From contig JAJDZN010000044.1 in the NCBI GenBank assembly GCA_022824585.1, positions 1 to 33,440 of the forward strand: a stretch of DNA of 33,440 nt, in the 5' to 3' direction. Source of the stretch: Bryobacterales bacterium. GTDB taxonomy: Bacteria; Acidobacteriota; Terriglobia; Bryobacterales; UBA6623. Under the pieces are notes generated by a model that was not told the origin of the DNA, ran no database searches, and worked only from the letters and a program-made list of their open reading frames with translations. This document shows, piece by piece, positions 7,961-16,315 of the stretch. The position numbers and the translations under genes were made by a program. The stretch's first letter is position 1. Each line of letters starts with the position of its first letter.

Positions 7961-9283
7961 ATGGCTTCTCTGGCACGCATCCGGCCGCGCCCTGCCCGCC
8001 CGGCAGCCCGCGGGCTGCCGGCGCGCTCTCTCCTCTGGATTGCCTGCCTCGCTTCCGCCGGCGGCATGGCCGGCCAGGACGGGGGCGCGCCCGAGCCGCG
8101 CGTCGAGGTTGATGCCGAGCTCAGGTTCCGCGGAGAGACCCGCAGCGGCAGCGGCGTCAATCCCAAGGGCGTGGACAGCTTCGCCCTGTCGAGGCTGAGG
8201 CTCAACCTCGGCCTGCGGCCGGCCAAGCACGTAGGTGTGTTCGTCCAGGCGCAGGACGCGCGAGTCGCGGGCCTTGATCCCGGCGGCAACCACCTGCGCT
8301 TCCATAATCTGGGCTTTCGCCAGGCGTACGTGGCCCTCGGGCACGAATCCGGCCCGGTGACCCTGCGCGCTGGGCGGCAGGAGCTCGATTACTTCGAGGG
8401 CCGCTTGATCGGCGCGCGTAACTGGAGCAACACCACGCCTGTTTGGGACGGCGCCAAGCTGACCCTGCGGCGGGGCGAGGACAGCGTCGACGTGTTCGCC
8501 GTCGCGCATGTCAAGGTCCGGGAGGGCCCCGATTTTCTGAACACGGAAACGGCCGTGGGCGGAGCGGTCGGCTCCATCCGTTCGTGGGTGGAGGGGCTGA
8601 GGATCGAGCCTTTCGTTCTGCTGACGCGGCAGCCCGTCAGTGCCAGCTCGAACGTCGGCGGCCGGCTCCACACGGCGGGCTCGCGCTTCTCGGGGGTCCT
8701 GGACGGGGCGTGGGACTACGAGTTCATCCTGATGGGGCAGGGCGGAGACGTCGGTGGCCTCGACAAGCGGGCATGGTCGGGCACGGCCGGGCTGGGCAAG
8801 ACCTTTGAGCGGCTGCCGTCTCGGCCGAGGGTTGGTTTCGAGTGGAGCCACGGCAGCGGGGACGCGGACCCGCTTGACGGAAGGAACTCCACCTTCGAGC
8901 CGTTCTTCATATCCCGGCACCGGCACTACGGCGAGCAGGATCTCGTGGGGCTCAGGAATCTGCAGTACCTCAACGGCGGCGTGCGGATGCACCCGCGAGA
9001 AGGGCTGGAGATCGAGGTGGAGTTCATCTCGCATCGCTTGGCCAGCCGGAACGACGGCCTGTACGCTGCAAGCGGGGCGCTGCAGGCCCGGGCTCCGGAA
9101 GGCGGCAGCGGTACGGGATCGGTCGGCTCGGAGCTGGATGCGGTCCTGCGGTACCGCCCGACGGAGCGGGTCCAGCTCGTTGTCGGCGTCTTCCGGTTCT
9201 TCGCCGGCCCCTTCGTCGAGCGTCACGTGCCGGGCGGGGAATCGCAGACCTACCTGTACACCAGCCTCGTCATCCGGATCTAG
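7961..9283 (+). CDS. Alginate-export-type outer-membrane porin
   Basis: A 440-residue beta-barrel protein resembling the alginate export (AlgE-like) family. The ATG at 7961 is preferred: GGAG lies about 8 nt upstream and a signal peptide follows (Arg-rich start, SLLWIACLASAGG core, cut near residue 40). An in-frame TTG at 7940 is also open. After the signal the sequence alternates as in outer-membrane strands: VEVDAELRFRGE, FALSRLRLNLGLR, VFVQAQDARV, 'FRQAYVALGHESGPVTLRAGRQELDY' in two parts, 'GARNWSNTTPVWDG'. The last stands for the conserved R(N)W.N....WDG part of the family. The end TYLYTSLVIRI is a strand-like C-terminus. It probably passes anionic or neutral small molecules rather than alginate itself. 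It may work with the upstream nucleoside hydrolase. A GC-rich imperfect hairpin at 9288-9306 follows; the remaining gap to 9537 shows nothing else. Confidence 0.75.
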   Translation: MASLARIRPRPARPAARGLPARSLLWIACLASAGGMAGQDGGAPEPRVEVDAELRFRGETRSGSGVNPKGVDSFALSRLRLNLGLRPAKHVGVFVQAQDARVAGLDPGGNHLRFHNLGFRQAYVALGHESGPVTLRAGRQELDYFEGRLIGARNWSNTTPVWDGAKLTLRRGEDSVDVFAVAHVKVREGPDFLNTETAVGGAVGSIRSWVEGLRIEPFVLLTRQPVSASSNVGGRLHTAGSRFSGVLDGAWDYEFILMGQGGDVGGLDKRAWSGTAGLGKTFERLPSRPRVGFEWSHGSGDADPLDGRNSTFEPFFISRHRHYGEQDLVGLRNLQYLNGGVRMHPREGLEIEVEFISHRLASRNDGLYAASGALQARAPEGGSGTGSVGSELDAVLRYRPTERVQLVVGVFRFFAGPFVERHVPGGESQTYLYTSLVIRI

Positions 9284-9537
9284 CCCAGACCGCCCCGGGG
9301 CCGGTCATCGCTTGCCCCCGAGCCCCGCGCCGCAGTGATGCCCAGAGCCTGCTGTCTATATCGCCACGAGCATGTCGTCGCGGCCCCTGAAATGGTGGCG
9401 CAGCCCGACCGCGTCTCCGCGCCAGATGCCCCGCCCGACGCAATGCCATCACGACTGCCGGCAAGGCTGCGCCGACAAGTGCAGTCTGGGGGCTTCAAAT
9501 CTGACCCGATCATCAACCTCGCGCCGCGTCGAGGAGT

Positions 9538-10545
9538 CTACCCCTGAAGCGAGGAGGCCCATTCTTCACCCAGCGTCAAGTAGTCGCACCAGTCGCCTTC
9601 GACCTTAGGCATGCCGAAATGCCCTTTCCAATAGGCGAGGAAAGACTCGGTCGCATCTCGGTGGCGGTCAGACAAGGTATTCAGCAGCCGCAGGGAGGCT
9701 GCGCTGTTGGGCGTTTCAGACGAATGAAGCAAGCGAATGGTGGAGTCGCAGTCGCTTAGCGCCCCAAGTCGCTGTTGGAGGTCTCGCAAGGCCCCGAGCC
9801 GCTCGGACAACGATGGGCCGTACTGCTCGGAGAACAGTTCCAAGCAGTAGCGCAGTCGCTTGCTCGCAAGTCGGAATGCGTGCAGTTCCTCCGGCATAGC
9901 GCCCGCGACGCAGGCCGCGCGTCCTTGGCGGAAGTACTGCGCCGCTAGGGCGGGCAGGACTGCGCCGGCATTCGCCGCGCAGGACCGCTCAGGCATCCAA
10001 GACAAGTGGGTAAACGGCCTTCCGCCCGCTACGGAAGCCGCCGATCCGTCTTGGGCGGGTTCGGGCGCAGGGCTGCTCGCAGCGCTGAGCCACCTCTGCG
10101 TGAGGTTCTGCACCCGTTTGCGCTCGAGCCGCTCGCTCATGATCCGCGCCGCCACGCCGCGCCTGCGTCGCAGATCGTCCGCCACCAAGCACCCCAGGCC
10201 CGGATCCAATTCAGGGATGAGCTCGAGTGCGACATCTAGTTCGCGTACCAGCCGGGCAGCGGAGAGGATCGATTTGACCCGCTTGCGGAAGTCGGCCGCT
10301 CGATCCGCGTTTAGCAAGGTGGAAAAGCAGTCCAGCGTGTAGACCAGGCGCCGCGCCGCCACTCGAAGTCCGTGTACGGCGGAGGCGGTTGGGTCGGCGC
10401 GCGCCCCTGCCAGTCGCTCCGCCGTCCTTGCGGTGTGGCGCAAGCAGTGCGAATGGACGAAGTCGAGGAAGCCGCTCCGAGACCGCGGAGTCGAATTCTC
10501 AGGATCTGCGCCGGAGGCGCGGGTGTCTGTCGCGGCAGGCTGCAT
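9538..10545 (-). CDS. CHAD-domain protein
   Basis: A 335-residue all-alpha CHAD protein. The conserved histidine and basic residues sit in 'VHGLRVAARRL' (H58, R61, R65, R66) and again in 'LHAFRLASKRLRYCLELF' near residue 220, matching the two halves of the domain. 'RLVRELDVALELI' (family 'G..RDLDV') lies between. CHAD domains bind inorganic polyphosphate through these basic residues. They often accompany CYTH/ygiF triphosphatases or polyphosphate kinases, neither of which is in this window. The N-terminal ~25 residues are Pro/Ser/Arg-rich and unstructured. ATG at 10545 is taken; a TTG one codon earlier is also possible, and the ribosome site is weak. It begins 26 nt after the glutaredoxin gene and probably shares its transcript. 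Confidence 0.85.
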   Translation of the reverse strand: MQPAATDTRASGADPENSTPRSRSGFLDFVHSHCLRHTARTAERLAGARADPTASAVHGLRVAARRLVYTLDCFSTLLNADRAADFRKRVKSILSAARLVRELDVALELIPELDPGLGCLVADDLRRRRGVAARIMSERLERKRVQNLTQRWLSAASSPAPEPAQDGSAASVAGGRPFTHLSWMPERSCAANAGAVLPALAAQYFRQGRAACVAGAMPEELHAFRLASKRLRYCLELFSEQYGPSLSERLGALRDLQQRLGALSDCDSTIRLLHSSETPNSAASLRLLNTLSDRHRDATESFLAYWKGHFGMPKVEGDWCDYLTLGEEWASSLQG

Positions 10546-10571
10546 CAAGCGAGGGTGGCAACCCGAAAGCC

Positions 10572-10811
10572 TCAGATCGCGACACCCAGGATGCGCGCCA
10601 GTTCCGGGATGTTCGGATTGCCGTAGAACTCGCCGTCAACGTCGAACGTGGGCACCCGGCGCTTGCCGTCGTTGTGGTGCATGACCAGTTCTGCGGCACG
10701 ATCGTCGTTCTCGATGTCGATCTCCGTGAACTCGATGCCTTGCTCGCGGAGGAATTTCTTGGCCCGCCAGCAGTCCGAGCACCACTGAGTCGAGTACATG
10801 CGGATCGCCAT
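10572..10811 (-). CDS. Glutaredoxin-like protein with CSDC active site
   Basis: A 79-residue single-domain thioredoxin-fold protein. The dithiol motif is C11-S-D-C14 in 'STQWCSDCWRAKKFL', followed by 'GIEFTEIDIE' (second strand), the cis-proline loop 'RRVPTF' (P54) and 'GEFYGNP' in place of the usual glutathione-contacting GG-D. The size and 'MYST.WC.DC..AK.FL' start fit the small glutaredoxin/mycoredoxin (NrdH-like) group, which reduces disulfides or mixed disulfides in the cytoplasm. It lies 34 nt downstream of the dual-VWA gene and 26 nt upstream of the CHAD gene, on the same strand, so it may be transcribed from the DUF58/VWA operon or from its own weak promoter. The electron donor (mycothiol, glutathione or thioredoxin reductase) is not known. 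Confidence 0.85.
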   Translation of the reverse strand: MAIRMYSTQWCSDCWRAKKFLREQGIEFTEIDIENDDRAAELVMHHNDGKRRVPTFDVDGEFYGNPNIPELARILGVAI

Positions 10812-10845
10812 ACAAGTCCAAGAATAGCATCGGCTTCGCGGGCCC

Positions 10846-13299
10846 TTAGGCCCAGCGCCCGAGCACAGGGAGCCATCCCTTGCGGGCGAGCAGTTCGACG
10901 AAGTTCAGCAGGATCGCCAGTACCAGCAGGGCCGGCCACAGATCCATCCAGCGCTCGATCGCCCGGCCTCCGGTGGCGAAGAGGTCTTCTGGTGCGGGAT
11001 TCGTGCGACCGCCCGTCGCTGCAGCGATGGTCTGGAGCAAGTCAGAGTCCGAGCCGTACCGGCTCAATTCGGAATTCTCGCGATAGTACGCGGCTTCCGG
11101 AAACGCGCGGGACCTCTCGGCGGGCCGGATGCGGAACAATCCGTGGAGTCCTTCCGATGGGAAGCGCGCCTCGAATCCCCCCCCGGTCGGTTTCGGTGTC
11201 CCGACACTTCTATAGCCATCCGGGCCCAGCGCGTAGAGATCGGGCATATCTTCCGGCCTGTCGTCCGAGGACGGGTTGAAGCGCACTACGACCTCATCCG
11301 TGCTCGCGTCGTACTCCGTCTGTACCGCTGTGCGCGCTGCCCTCGGCAACAGGTCGCGCAGCGAGTTCGACCAAAACGTGTCGAACCCCTTCCAAGCCAC
11401 CCAGTTGGTAGCCCAGCGATCCTTGGCGTCGGATGTGAACACGGCCGAGCGTCCGAGGCCGTACTGCCAGCGCGCGAACAACGGGTCATCGTCCGCGGCG
11501 TGCAGGATCGTGTCGGCCGCCGGCTTGACCTCGAACTTGACCCAGCCCAGCAGCGGCCCCGGCTCGGCCAGATCCAAGCCCTCGAGGATCTCGAAGTCTC
11601 GCTCGGCGAACGGCACGAATTCCCGCTCGGTGACGGACGTGCCGGTGTGTTCCATCACGTCTTTGAGCACGATCTGCTCGAGTGCTGAGATATCGATCAG
11701 GAAATAGGATTGCCCCTCGGCGCTTCGGGCCACCCGCTCGAGGTACGAGCGATTGACGTCTTGGCCCAAGCCGATCGTCGAGATCGTTACCTCGTTGGCG
11801 GCGGCTTCGCGCGCAAGCGCGATGCTGTCACCTTCCTCGGATATTCCGTCCGTCAGCAGCAGGATGTGCTTGTAGACGGCCTCCTGCGGCCGGATGAGCC
11901 TGTACGCCTCGCCCAGGGCCGGTGCGATCTGGGTGCCGCCGTCCGCCACGATTCCGCTGATCAGCCGCTGGGTCTCGGCTGGCGTTTCGTTCCGTTTCAG
12001 GGGCGCGGCCCATTCGAACGAATTGTCGAACGCCAGCACTCCGACGCTGTCGATGGCTCGCAGGTTCTCTACCACGCCCAGGGCTGACTGCCGCGCGAGC
12101 TGCATCTTCTTGCCTTCCATCGAGGAGGACTTGTCCACGACCAACACCACGGCCGTTCCCTCGGGCGTGCGTGGCGGGGCTAGGATCGCCGGCAGCATCG
12201 ATTGCAATTCGTCCTGTTCCTCGTGGGTTCGCTCGCGATAGAGGTTCTTCTCACCCGCGATGAGCAGGAAGCCTCCGCCGCCGCGCACAAACCCCGCAAG
12301 CCGCTCCTTGACCGCCTCCGGCCATGCTTCGAAATCCTCGTTCGAGCAGATCACCAGGTCGTAGTCAAGGCTCTCTGCGTCGCGGACCGCCGCCGCAGGC
12401 GCGCGCTCGAGCTGGAATCCCGATCCCACCAAGACGCCAGCCAGGGGCGCGTTCTGCTGGTCGGAGTCGGAGGAGATCAGGAGCGCGCGCGGCTCGTGGA
12501 TGGAGACCGCGCCGGCGAAGCGCACTTGCTCCTCGGCAGCGGTCGTGAGCTTGCCCTCCACCAACGTCGCTCCCGGGCTTTCGAGCTTGGCCCTGGCCAC
12601 GACGGCGCTCGTGCCGGCTTGAAGAGCGACTCGCTCGCTTCCGATCAGCTGCCCGTCCGCGCGCAGTTCGAGGCTGGCGCGAACGGACTCGGGGCTTTCG
12701 ATCTCGAACTCGATCGGGAAGCTCTCGCCGACATACGCCTGCGAGGGCATGCGCATGCCCGCCAGGCGGAGCCTCGGTTCGGCCTGCCCCGCCAGCGCGT
12801 AGGTGTCGACCGGCACGTTGCGGCTCCAGGCTTGGTAAACCGCGCGCTCGACCGCTCCCTCGCTGGCGCGGCCGTCGCTGACCAACACCAGCCGCGGCAC
12901 GCGGTCGGCCGGCAGCGCGCCCAGCGCATTGCGCAGCGCTGCCTCTAGGTTTGTCGAGCGGCTGGCTTCGCTGTCGCGCAGCTGCCGCACGGGCAGCTTG
13001 CCGAATTCCAGCTCTCGCAGCGTGTGTCCTCGGCCCGCCGCCCGCGCTCGCTGCAGGAATGCCTCCTGCTGTCCGCGCTGCTCTTCCGGGATGCTGGCTG
13101 AAGCGTCGCTCAGGATCGCGACGGCAGCATAGGTCTCCGCTATGCGCCATTGCGGCTTGCACAGCGCCACGCACACCGCGGCCAACGCCAGCGCTTTCAG
13201 CAACAGGCCTAGCCGCCTCGGAGAGTGCGCCCATTCGCGGGCGGCCCACGCCAGCAGCGGAATCAACAGCAGCAGCGGCCAGGCGGTTTCCAGCGTCAC
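10846..13299 (-). CDS. Membrane protein with two VWA domains and a glutamine-amidotransferase-like middle
   Basis: An 817-residue protein. Residues ~5-50 hold two N-terminal membrane helices (LLLLIPLLAWAA; LLLKALALAAVCVAL). A first VWA-like domain carries D65-A-S-A-S. A beta-rich part follows (~175-265), then a Rossmann-like segment (~270-375, 'ALLISSDSD', 'GGGGFLLIAGE') resembling class I glutamine-amidotransferase-like domains without an obvious catalytic Cys. A second VWA domain has a complete MIDAS start D389-K-S-S-S-M and 'LLLTDGISEEGD'. A last membrane helix lies near 787-805. This architecture is the usual partner of BatA-like VWA proteins next to DUF58 genes. Its ATG overlaps the stop of the upstream VWA gene by 4 nt (13296-13299), so they are translationally coupled. 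The system likely acts at the inner membrane in envelope or protein-complex assembly; direct function is unknown. Confidence 0.85.
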   Translation of the reverse strand: MTLETAWPLLLLIPLLAWAAREWAHSPRRLGLLLKALALAAVCVALCKPQWRIAETYAAVAILSDASASIPEEQRGQQEAFLQRARAAGRGHTLRELEFGKLPVRQLRDSEASRSTNLEAALRNALGALPADRVPRLVLVSDGRASEGAVERAVYQAWSRNVPVDTYALAGQAEPRLRLAGMRMPSQAYVGESFPIEFEIESPESVRASLELRADGQLIGSERVALQAGTSAVVARAKLESPGATLVEGKLTTAAEEQVRFAGAVSIHEPRALLISSDSDQQNAPLAGVLVGSGFQLERAPAAAVRDAESLDYDLVICSNEDFEAWPEAVKERLAGFVRGGGGFLLIAGEKNLYRERTHEEQDELQSMLPAILAPPRTPEGTAVVLVVDKSSSMEGKKMQLARQSALGVVENLRAIDSVGVLAFDNSFEWAAPLKRNETPAETQRLISGIVADGGTQIAPALGEAYRLIRPQEAVYKHILLLTDGISEEGDSIALAREAAANEVTISTIGLGQDVNRSYLERVARSAEGQSYFLIDISALEQIVLKDVMEHTGTSVTEREFVPFAERDFEILEGLDLAEPGPLLGWVKFEVKPAADTILHAADDDPLFARWQYGLGRSAVFTSDAKDRWATNWVAWKGFDTFWSNSLRDLLPRAARTAVQTEYDASTDEVVVRFNPSSDDRPEDMPDLYALGPDGYRSVGTPKPTGGGFEARFPSEGLHGLFRIRPAERSRAFPEAAYYRENSELSRYGSDSDLLQTIAAATGGRTNPAPEDLFATGGRAIERWMDLWPALLVLAILLNFVELLARKGWLPVLGRWA

Positions 13300-15215
13300 A
13301 GCCCGCCCTCCGGTGCCTGTTGCGAAGCGGCCTGAACCGTCTCAGCAGTCAGGCGCCGACCCCGTCCGAAGCGAATCCAGTCATACAGCAGGATCAGTGC
13401 CGCGAGGACCGCAAGCCATGGCCAAAGCACCCACGATTCGCCCATCCCGGCCAGTCCCGACGGCACACCGCGCAACACCGATTCGGGGGGCTCCCAACTG
13501 CTGCTCGGGATCTGCGGCTGCTGCAAGACCAGGGTCAGGTCGTGATCGGCGGTCGTCGCGCGGTAGGTGTCCCGCTGGTCGGCGTAGAACCGGACCTTCC
13601 CGTCGGAGAGCACCCACGGGACGTTGGCTCCGCTAGCCGTGCGGACGGAAATCTGGTGCGGGGAGGAGTTCGGCGCCTCGATGGTCACCGCGCCGGGACC
13701 GCGGGCGGCGACCGCCTCCGCGCGGAATGCCGCCGAGTCCAGCCACGAGACCGCGTTCGCGAACAGCATCGGAGCAGACAAGCGGTCGCGCACGGAAGTG
13801 TCCGTCAGGTCGAAGCCGAAGGCTACAAGTCTCTCGTCGTCGTCGGACCGGGCGACGATGACGGGCCCGTCAGCCGTGCTGGCAATTACGTCGTCGCCAG
13901 GGCGAGGCGTGAATACGCGAACGCGGTCTGGAATCAGGTCGGGGTCGCGGATTCCCGTGGCAAGCTGGTGCGAGGCCGACCACTCCGAAACCGGACTCCT
14001 GCCCGCCGATGCCGCCTCTGCGATCGGCGAGGGCGTGCCCGGGGGGGCGAGGTAGATTGCGCGGCGCGACGATCCGCTTCCGCCGCCGCTGGCCCAGACG
14101 TGGATCGCATCAGGGGCCAGCTCCTCCGGGGACTCCGCGTAGCCGGCCTCGATGCGGGCGCCGGCCGCGAGCAGCGGCCCGAAGTCCCGTTCCGACGCTC
14201 CGTGGATCTGGACGCGAGTGCGGTCCGGGGCGGGAATCGCCACTGTCGCGACGTTGTTCTGCGGGTAGGAGTCGTCGTCGGCGAGTTGCGCCCGCAGCCT
14301 GCCGGGATGCTGGCTTCTGAGAGTGAACTGGAGGCTCGCGTCCCCGCCTGCTGGGATGGAAAGGCTGCGATGGCCCAAGGGCCTGTCGCTAAAGAAGAAG
14401 TCGACGCGCGCCGTAGCGGTTTCCAAGCCGTAATTCCGTGCCTCGAGCGCGACGTCCCACTTGCCTCGCTCCGCGAGGTCGGCGGAGGCCTCCAGCGAGA
14501 GGATTCCCAGCGAGTCGCTAGGAGCCTCTGTCTGCAGGTAGCGGACCTGCGGCAGCGCTCCCGCGCGAACCGGCTGGCCGTCGAATCGCCCCGGACCCAC
14601 GTAGACCGTCTCTCCCGCTCCTGGATGGTCCGGCAGCGGCTCGCCACCCGAATTCAGCGCGAGCCGGAGCGTGCCGTCGGATAGGTCGAATGCGGCGCCG
14701 ATGTCGAGCGGAGTCAAGCTGGGCTGGGCTGCGGAGACGCTGTCGCGCAGCAGCTGGCGGTCTCGCGTGAACGGGACCCGGACCATGGGCGAGCCGTCCG
14801 CTTCGATCAGCATCACTTGATCGCCGGCGGGCAGCGAGCCGATATATGCCAGGGCCAGAGCCTTGGCCTGATCCATCAGGTTGACGCCGTTGCTGTCCGC
14901 CAGCGCCATCGAGGCCGAAGTGTCCAGGACGATCACGCGGCGTTGCGACCCGGCATCGGAAGTGCCGGGCCGGGGATCCGCGATAGCGAGAAGCAGCAAC
15001 CCAAGCGCAATCAGCTGCAGGATCAGGGATAGGGGGTGCTGGATGCGCTTGTGGCGCTGCCGCGTCGCGGGAGCGGGCCGCTTCGGCCAGAAGCGCAGTG
15101 TCGACACGAGGACCCTGCGGCGCGACCGGTCGTAGAAGTACAGAGCGACGAGTACGCCGGCGATTGGCGCGAAGATCCCGAGCAGTTGCGCTAGGGCGAG
15201 GTTGAGCAGTCCCAT
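13296..15215 (-). CDS. BatA-like membrane protein with VWA domain
   Basis: A 639-residue protein. The N-terminus 'MGLLNLALAQLLGIFAPIAG' and the first helix followed by 'YFYDRSRRRVLVSTLRFW' match the aerotolerance-regulator (BatA) N-terminal domain. A second helix (~62-80) is followed by a VWA domain with the metal site D98-T-S-A-S-M. A long beta-rich middle resembles the CARDB-type domains of this family ('LEARNYGLETATARVDFFF'). The C-terminus has one membrane helix (WPWLAVLAALILLYDWIRF, about 597-618) and a short basic tail. It starts 3 nt after the DUF58 stop and its own stop overlaps the next gene. Probable role: inner-membrane scaffold working with the DUF58 protein and the dual-VWA protein. 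The substrate or client complex cannot be read from sequence. Confidence 0.85.
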   Translation of the reverse strand: MGLLNLALAQLLGIFAPIAGVLVALYFYDRSRRRVLVSTLRFWPKRPAPATRQRHKRIQHPLSLILQLIALGLLLLAIADPRPGTSDAGSQRRVIVLDTSASMALADSNGVNLMDQAKALALAYIGSLPAGDQVMLIEADGSPMVRVPFTRDRQLLRDSVSAAQPSLTPLDIGAAFDLSDGTLRLALNSGGEPLPDHPGAGETVYVGPGRFDGQPVRAGALPQVRYLQTEAPSDSLGILSLEASADLAERGKWDVALEARNYGLETATARVDFFFSDRPLGHRSLSIPAGGDASLQFTLRSQHPGRLRAQLADDDSYPQNNVATVAIPAPDRTRVQIHGASERDFGPLLAAGARIEAGYAESPEELAPDAIHVWASGGGSGSSRRAIYLAPPGTPSPIAEAASAGRSPVSEWSASHQLATGIRDPDLIPDRVRVFTPRPGDDVIASTADGPVIVARSDDDERLVAFGFDLTDTSVRDRLSAPMLFANAVSWLDSAAFRAEAVAARGPGAVTIEAPNSSPHQISVRTASGANVPWVLSDGKVRFYADQRDTYRATTADHDLTLVLQQPQIPSSSWEPPESVLRGVPSGLAGMGESWVLWPWLAVLAALILLYDWIRFGRGRRLTAETVQAASQQAPEGGL

Positions 15216-15218
15216 GGC

Positions 15219-16127
15219 CTATTGCGGTCCCATCGCTTGGCGAGTGGCGGGCAGTTCCTGGAATAGCACGCTCTCGATCGGCTCGGAAGTAGATAGGTGC
15301 AGGTATTGCGCGCCGGATCGCTTGGCGTGCCGCTCGAGGGAGCGGCAAAACTCGTCGTATGAGTCGCGATACTCGCGAGCCGAGCGATCGTCAAGGCTGA
15401 CCTGCAGCACCGAATCCGTCTCGGCGTCGAAGAGTTCCAGCTCGCCGCGCCAAGGAGGCTCGCGATCGCCGGGCGAGGCGATCTGCAGCAAGTGAACCTC
15501 GTGGCCTTCGTTGACTAGGTGCTCCAGTGGCAGATTGTCTCCCGCGCTGTTCAAGAAGTCGCTCAGCACGAACGTGATCCCTGGGACGGGAAACTTCATC
15601 AGGTAGTCCCGCACCGGGCGCTGGAAGGCCGTGCCGCCGCCGGTCTCGAGGCTCGAGATGTATTCCGCTGCCTGGCCGTAGCGGAGCCTGCCCCCGTGCG
15701 CTCGGAACGAATCCGAGAGCGTGTCGGAGAAGGGTTGCAGCACGATGGTCTCGAGGCGGACCAAGCCGACGTAGCACAGCGAAGCGGCCAAGCGGCACGC
15801 ATAGGCGAACTTGGAATCCGAGGCATCTTCTCCGCCGACCGCCATCGACTCGCTCGTGTCGATCAGTACGCGCACGGGAATCCGCGGCTCGGACCGGAAG
15901 AGCTTCAGGAACATGCGCTCCAGGCGCATGTAGGCTCGCCAGTTGACGGCCCGCAGGTCGTCGCCCCGCTGGAAATTGCGGTGGTCCAGAAACTCGTGTC
16001 CGACGCCAGGGTAGCGGGAGACGATGTCCCCGCCGATCCGCCCCTGAAACGACTGCGTCCAGCGGATGGTGAGCCGCTCGAGCCGCTCCAGCGCCTCTGC
16101 GCTGAGCAGTGTCGCCGGAGCGTGCAT
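15219..16127 (-). CDS. DUF58-domain protein
   Basis: A 302-residue DUF58 protein. The hallmark 'NFQRGDDLRAVNWRAYMRLERMFLKLF' (quoted in parts: GDDLRAVNW, RAYMRLERMF) is at residues ~51-77. It is followed by a VWA-like 'RVLIDTSESM' with D90-T-S-E-S and 'FVLSDFLN' for the later metal-site Asp. DUF58 proteins normally follow a MoxR AAA+ ATPase gene and precede VWA membrane proteins. Here the two VWA genes follow at once, but no MoxR gene lies upstream: the next gene, metF, is divergent. The ATG at 16127 has only a weak ribosome site (GAAG). It is the first gene of a minus-strand run that may extend through glutaredoxin and CHAD to 9538. Confidence 0.88.
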   Translation of the reverse strand: MHAPATLLSAEALERLERLTIRWTQSFQGRIGGDIVSRYPGVGHEFLDHRNFQRGDDLRAVNWRAYMRLERMFLKLFRSEPRIPVRVLIDTSESMAVGGEDASDSKFAYACRLAASLCYVGLVRLETIVLQPFSDTLSDSFRAHGGRLRYGQAAEYISSLETGGGTAFQRPVRDYLMKFPVPGITFVLSDFLNSAGDNLPLEHLVNEGHEVHLLQIASPGDREPPWRGELELFDAETDSVLQVSLDDRSAREYRDSYDEFCRSLERHAKRSGAQYLHLSTSEPIESVLFQELPATRQAMGPQ

Positions 16128-16315
16128 TGCTTCAGCGTAACAACAGCCCGGTCCAGCAGAGGGAAATCGCGCTGCGACGATCGGGCGCTACCGCCAGAAA
16201 CGTCCGAGCACGGGTTGCGCAGGCCAAGCCGCCAGGGTTCCGGCTCGCGTCAGGCAGGCCCAGTGCCGCTCCGCCGCCGTTTGGAATCCCCGTGATAGCC
16301 TTAGGTTTCTCGGCG

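Noticed and set aside
7838..9226. 462-codon minus-strand open frame
   Set aside because: Antisense of the porin; Arg/Pro/Ala-rich with no recognisable family, while the porin frame has a signal peptide and beta-strand pattern.
12951..14684. 577-codon plus-strand open frame
   Set aside because: Antisense of the two VWA genes, which carry clear MIDAS motifs and membrane helices.
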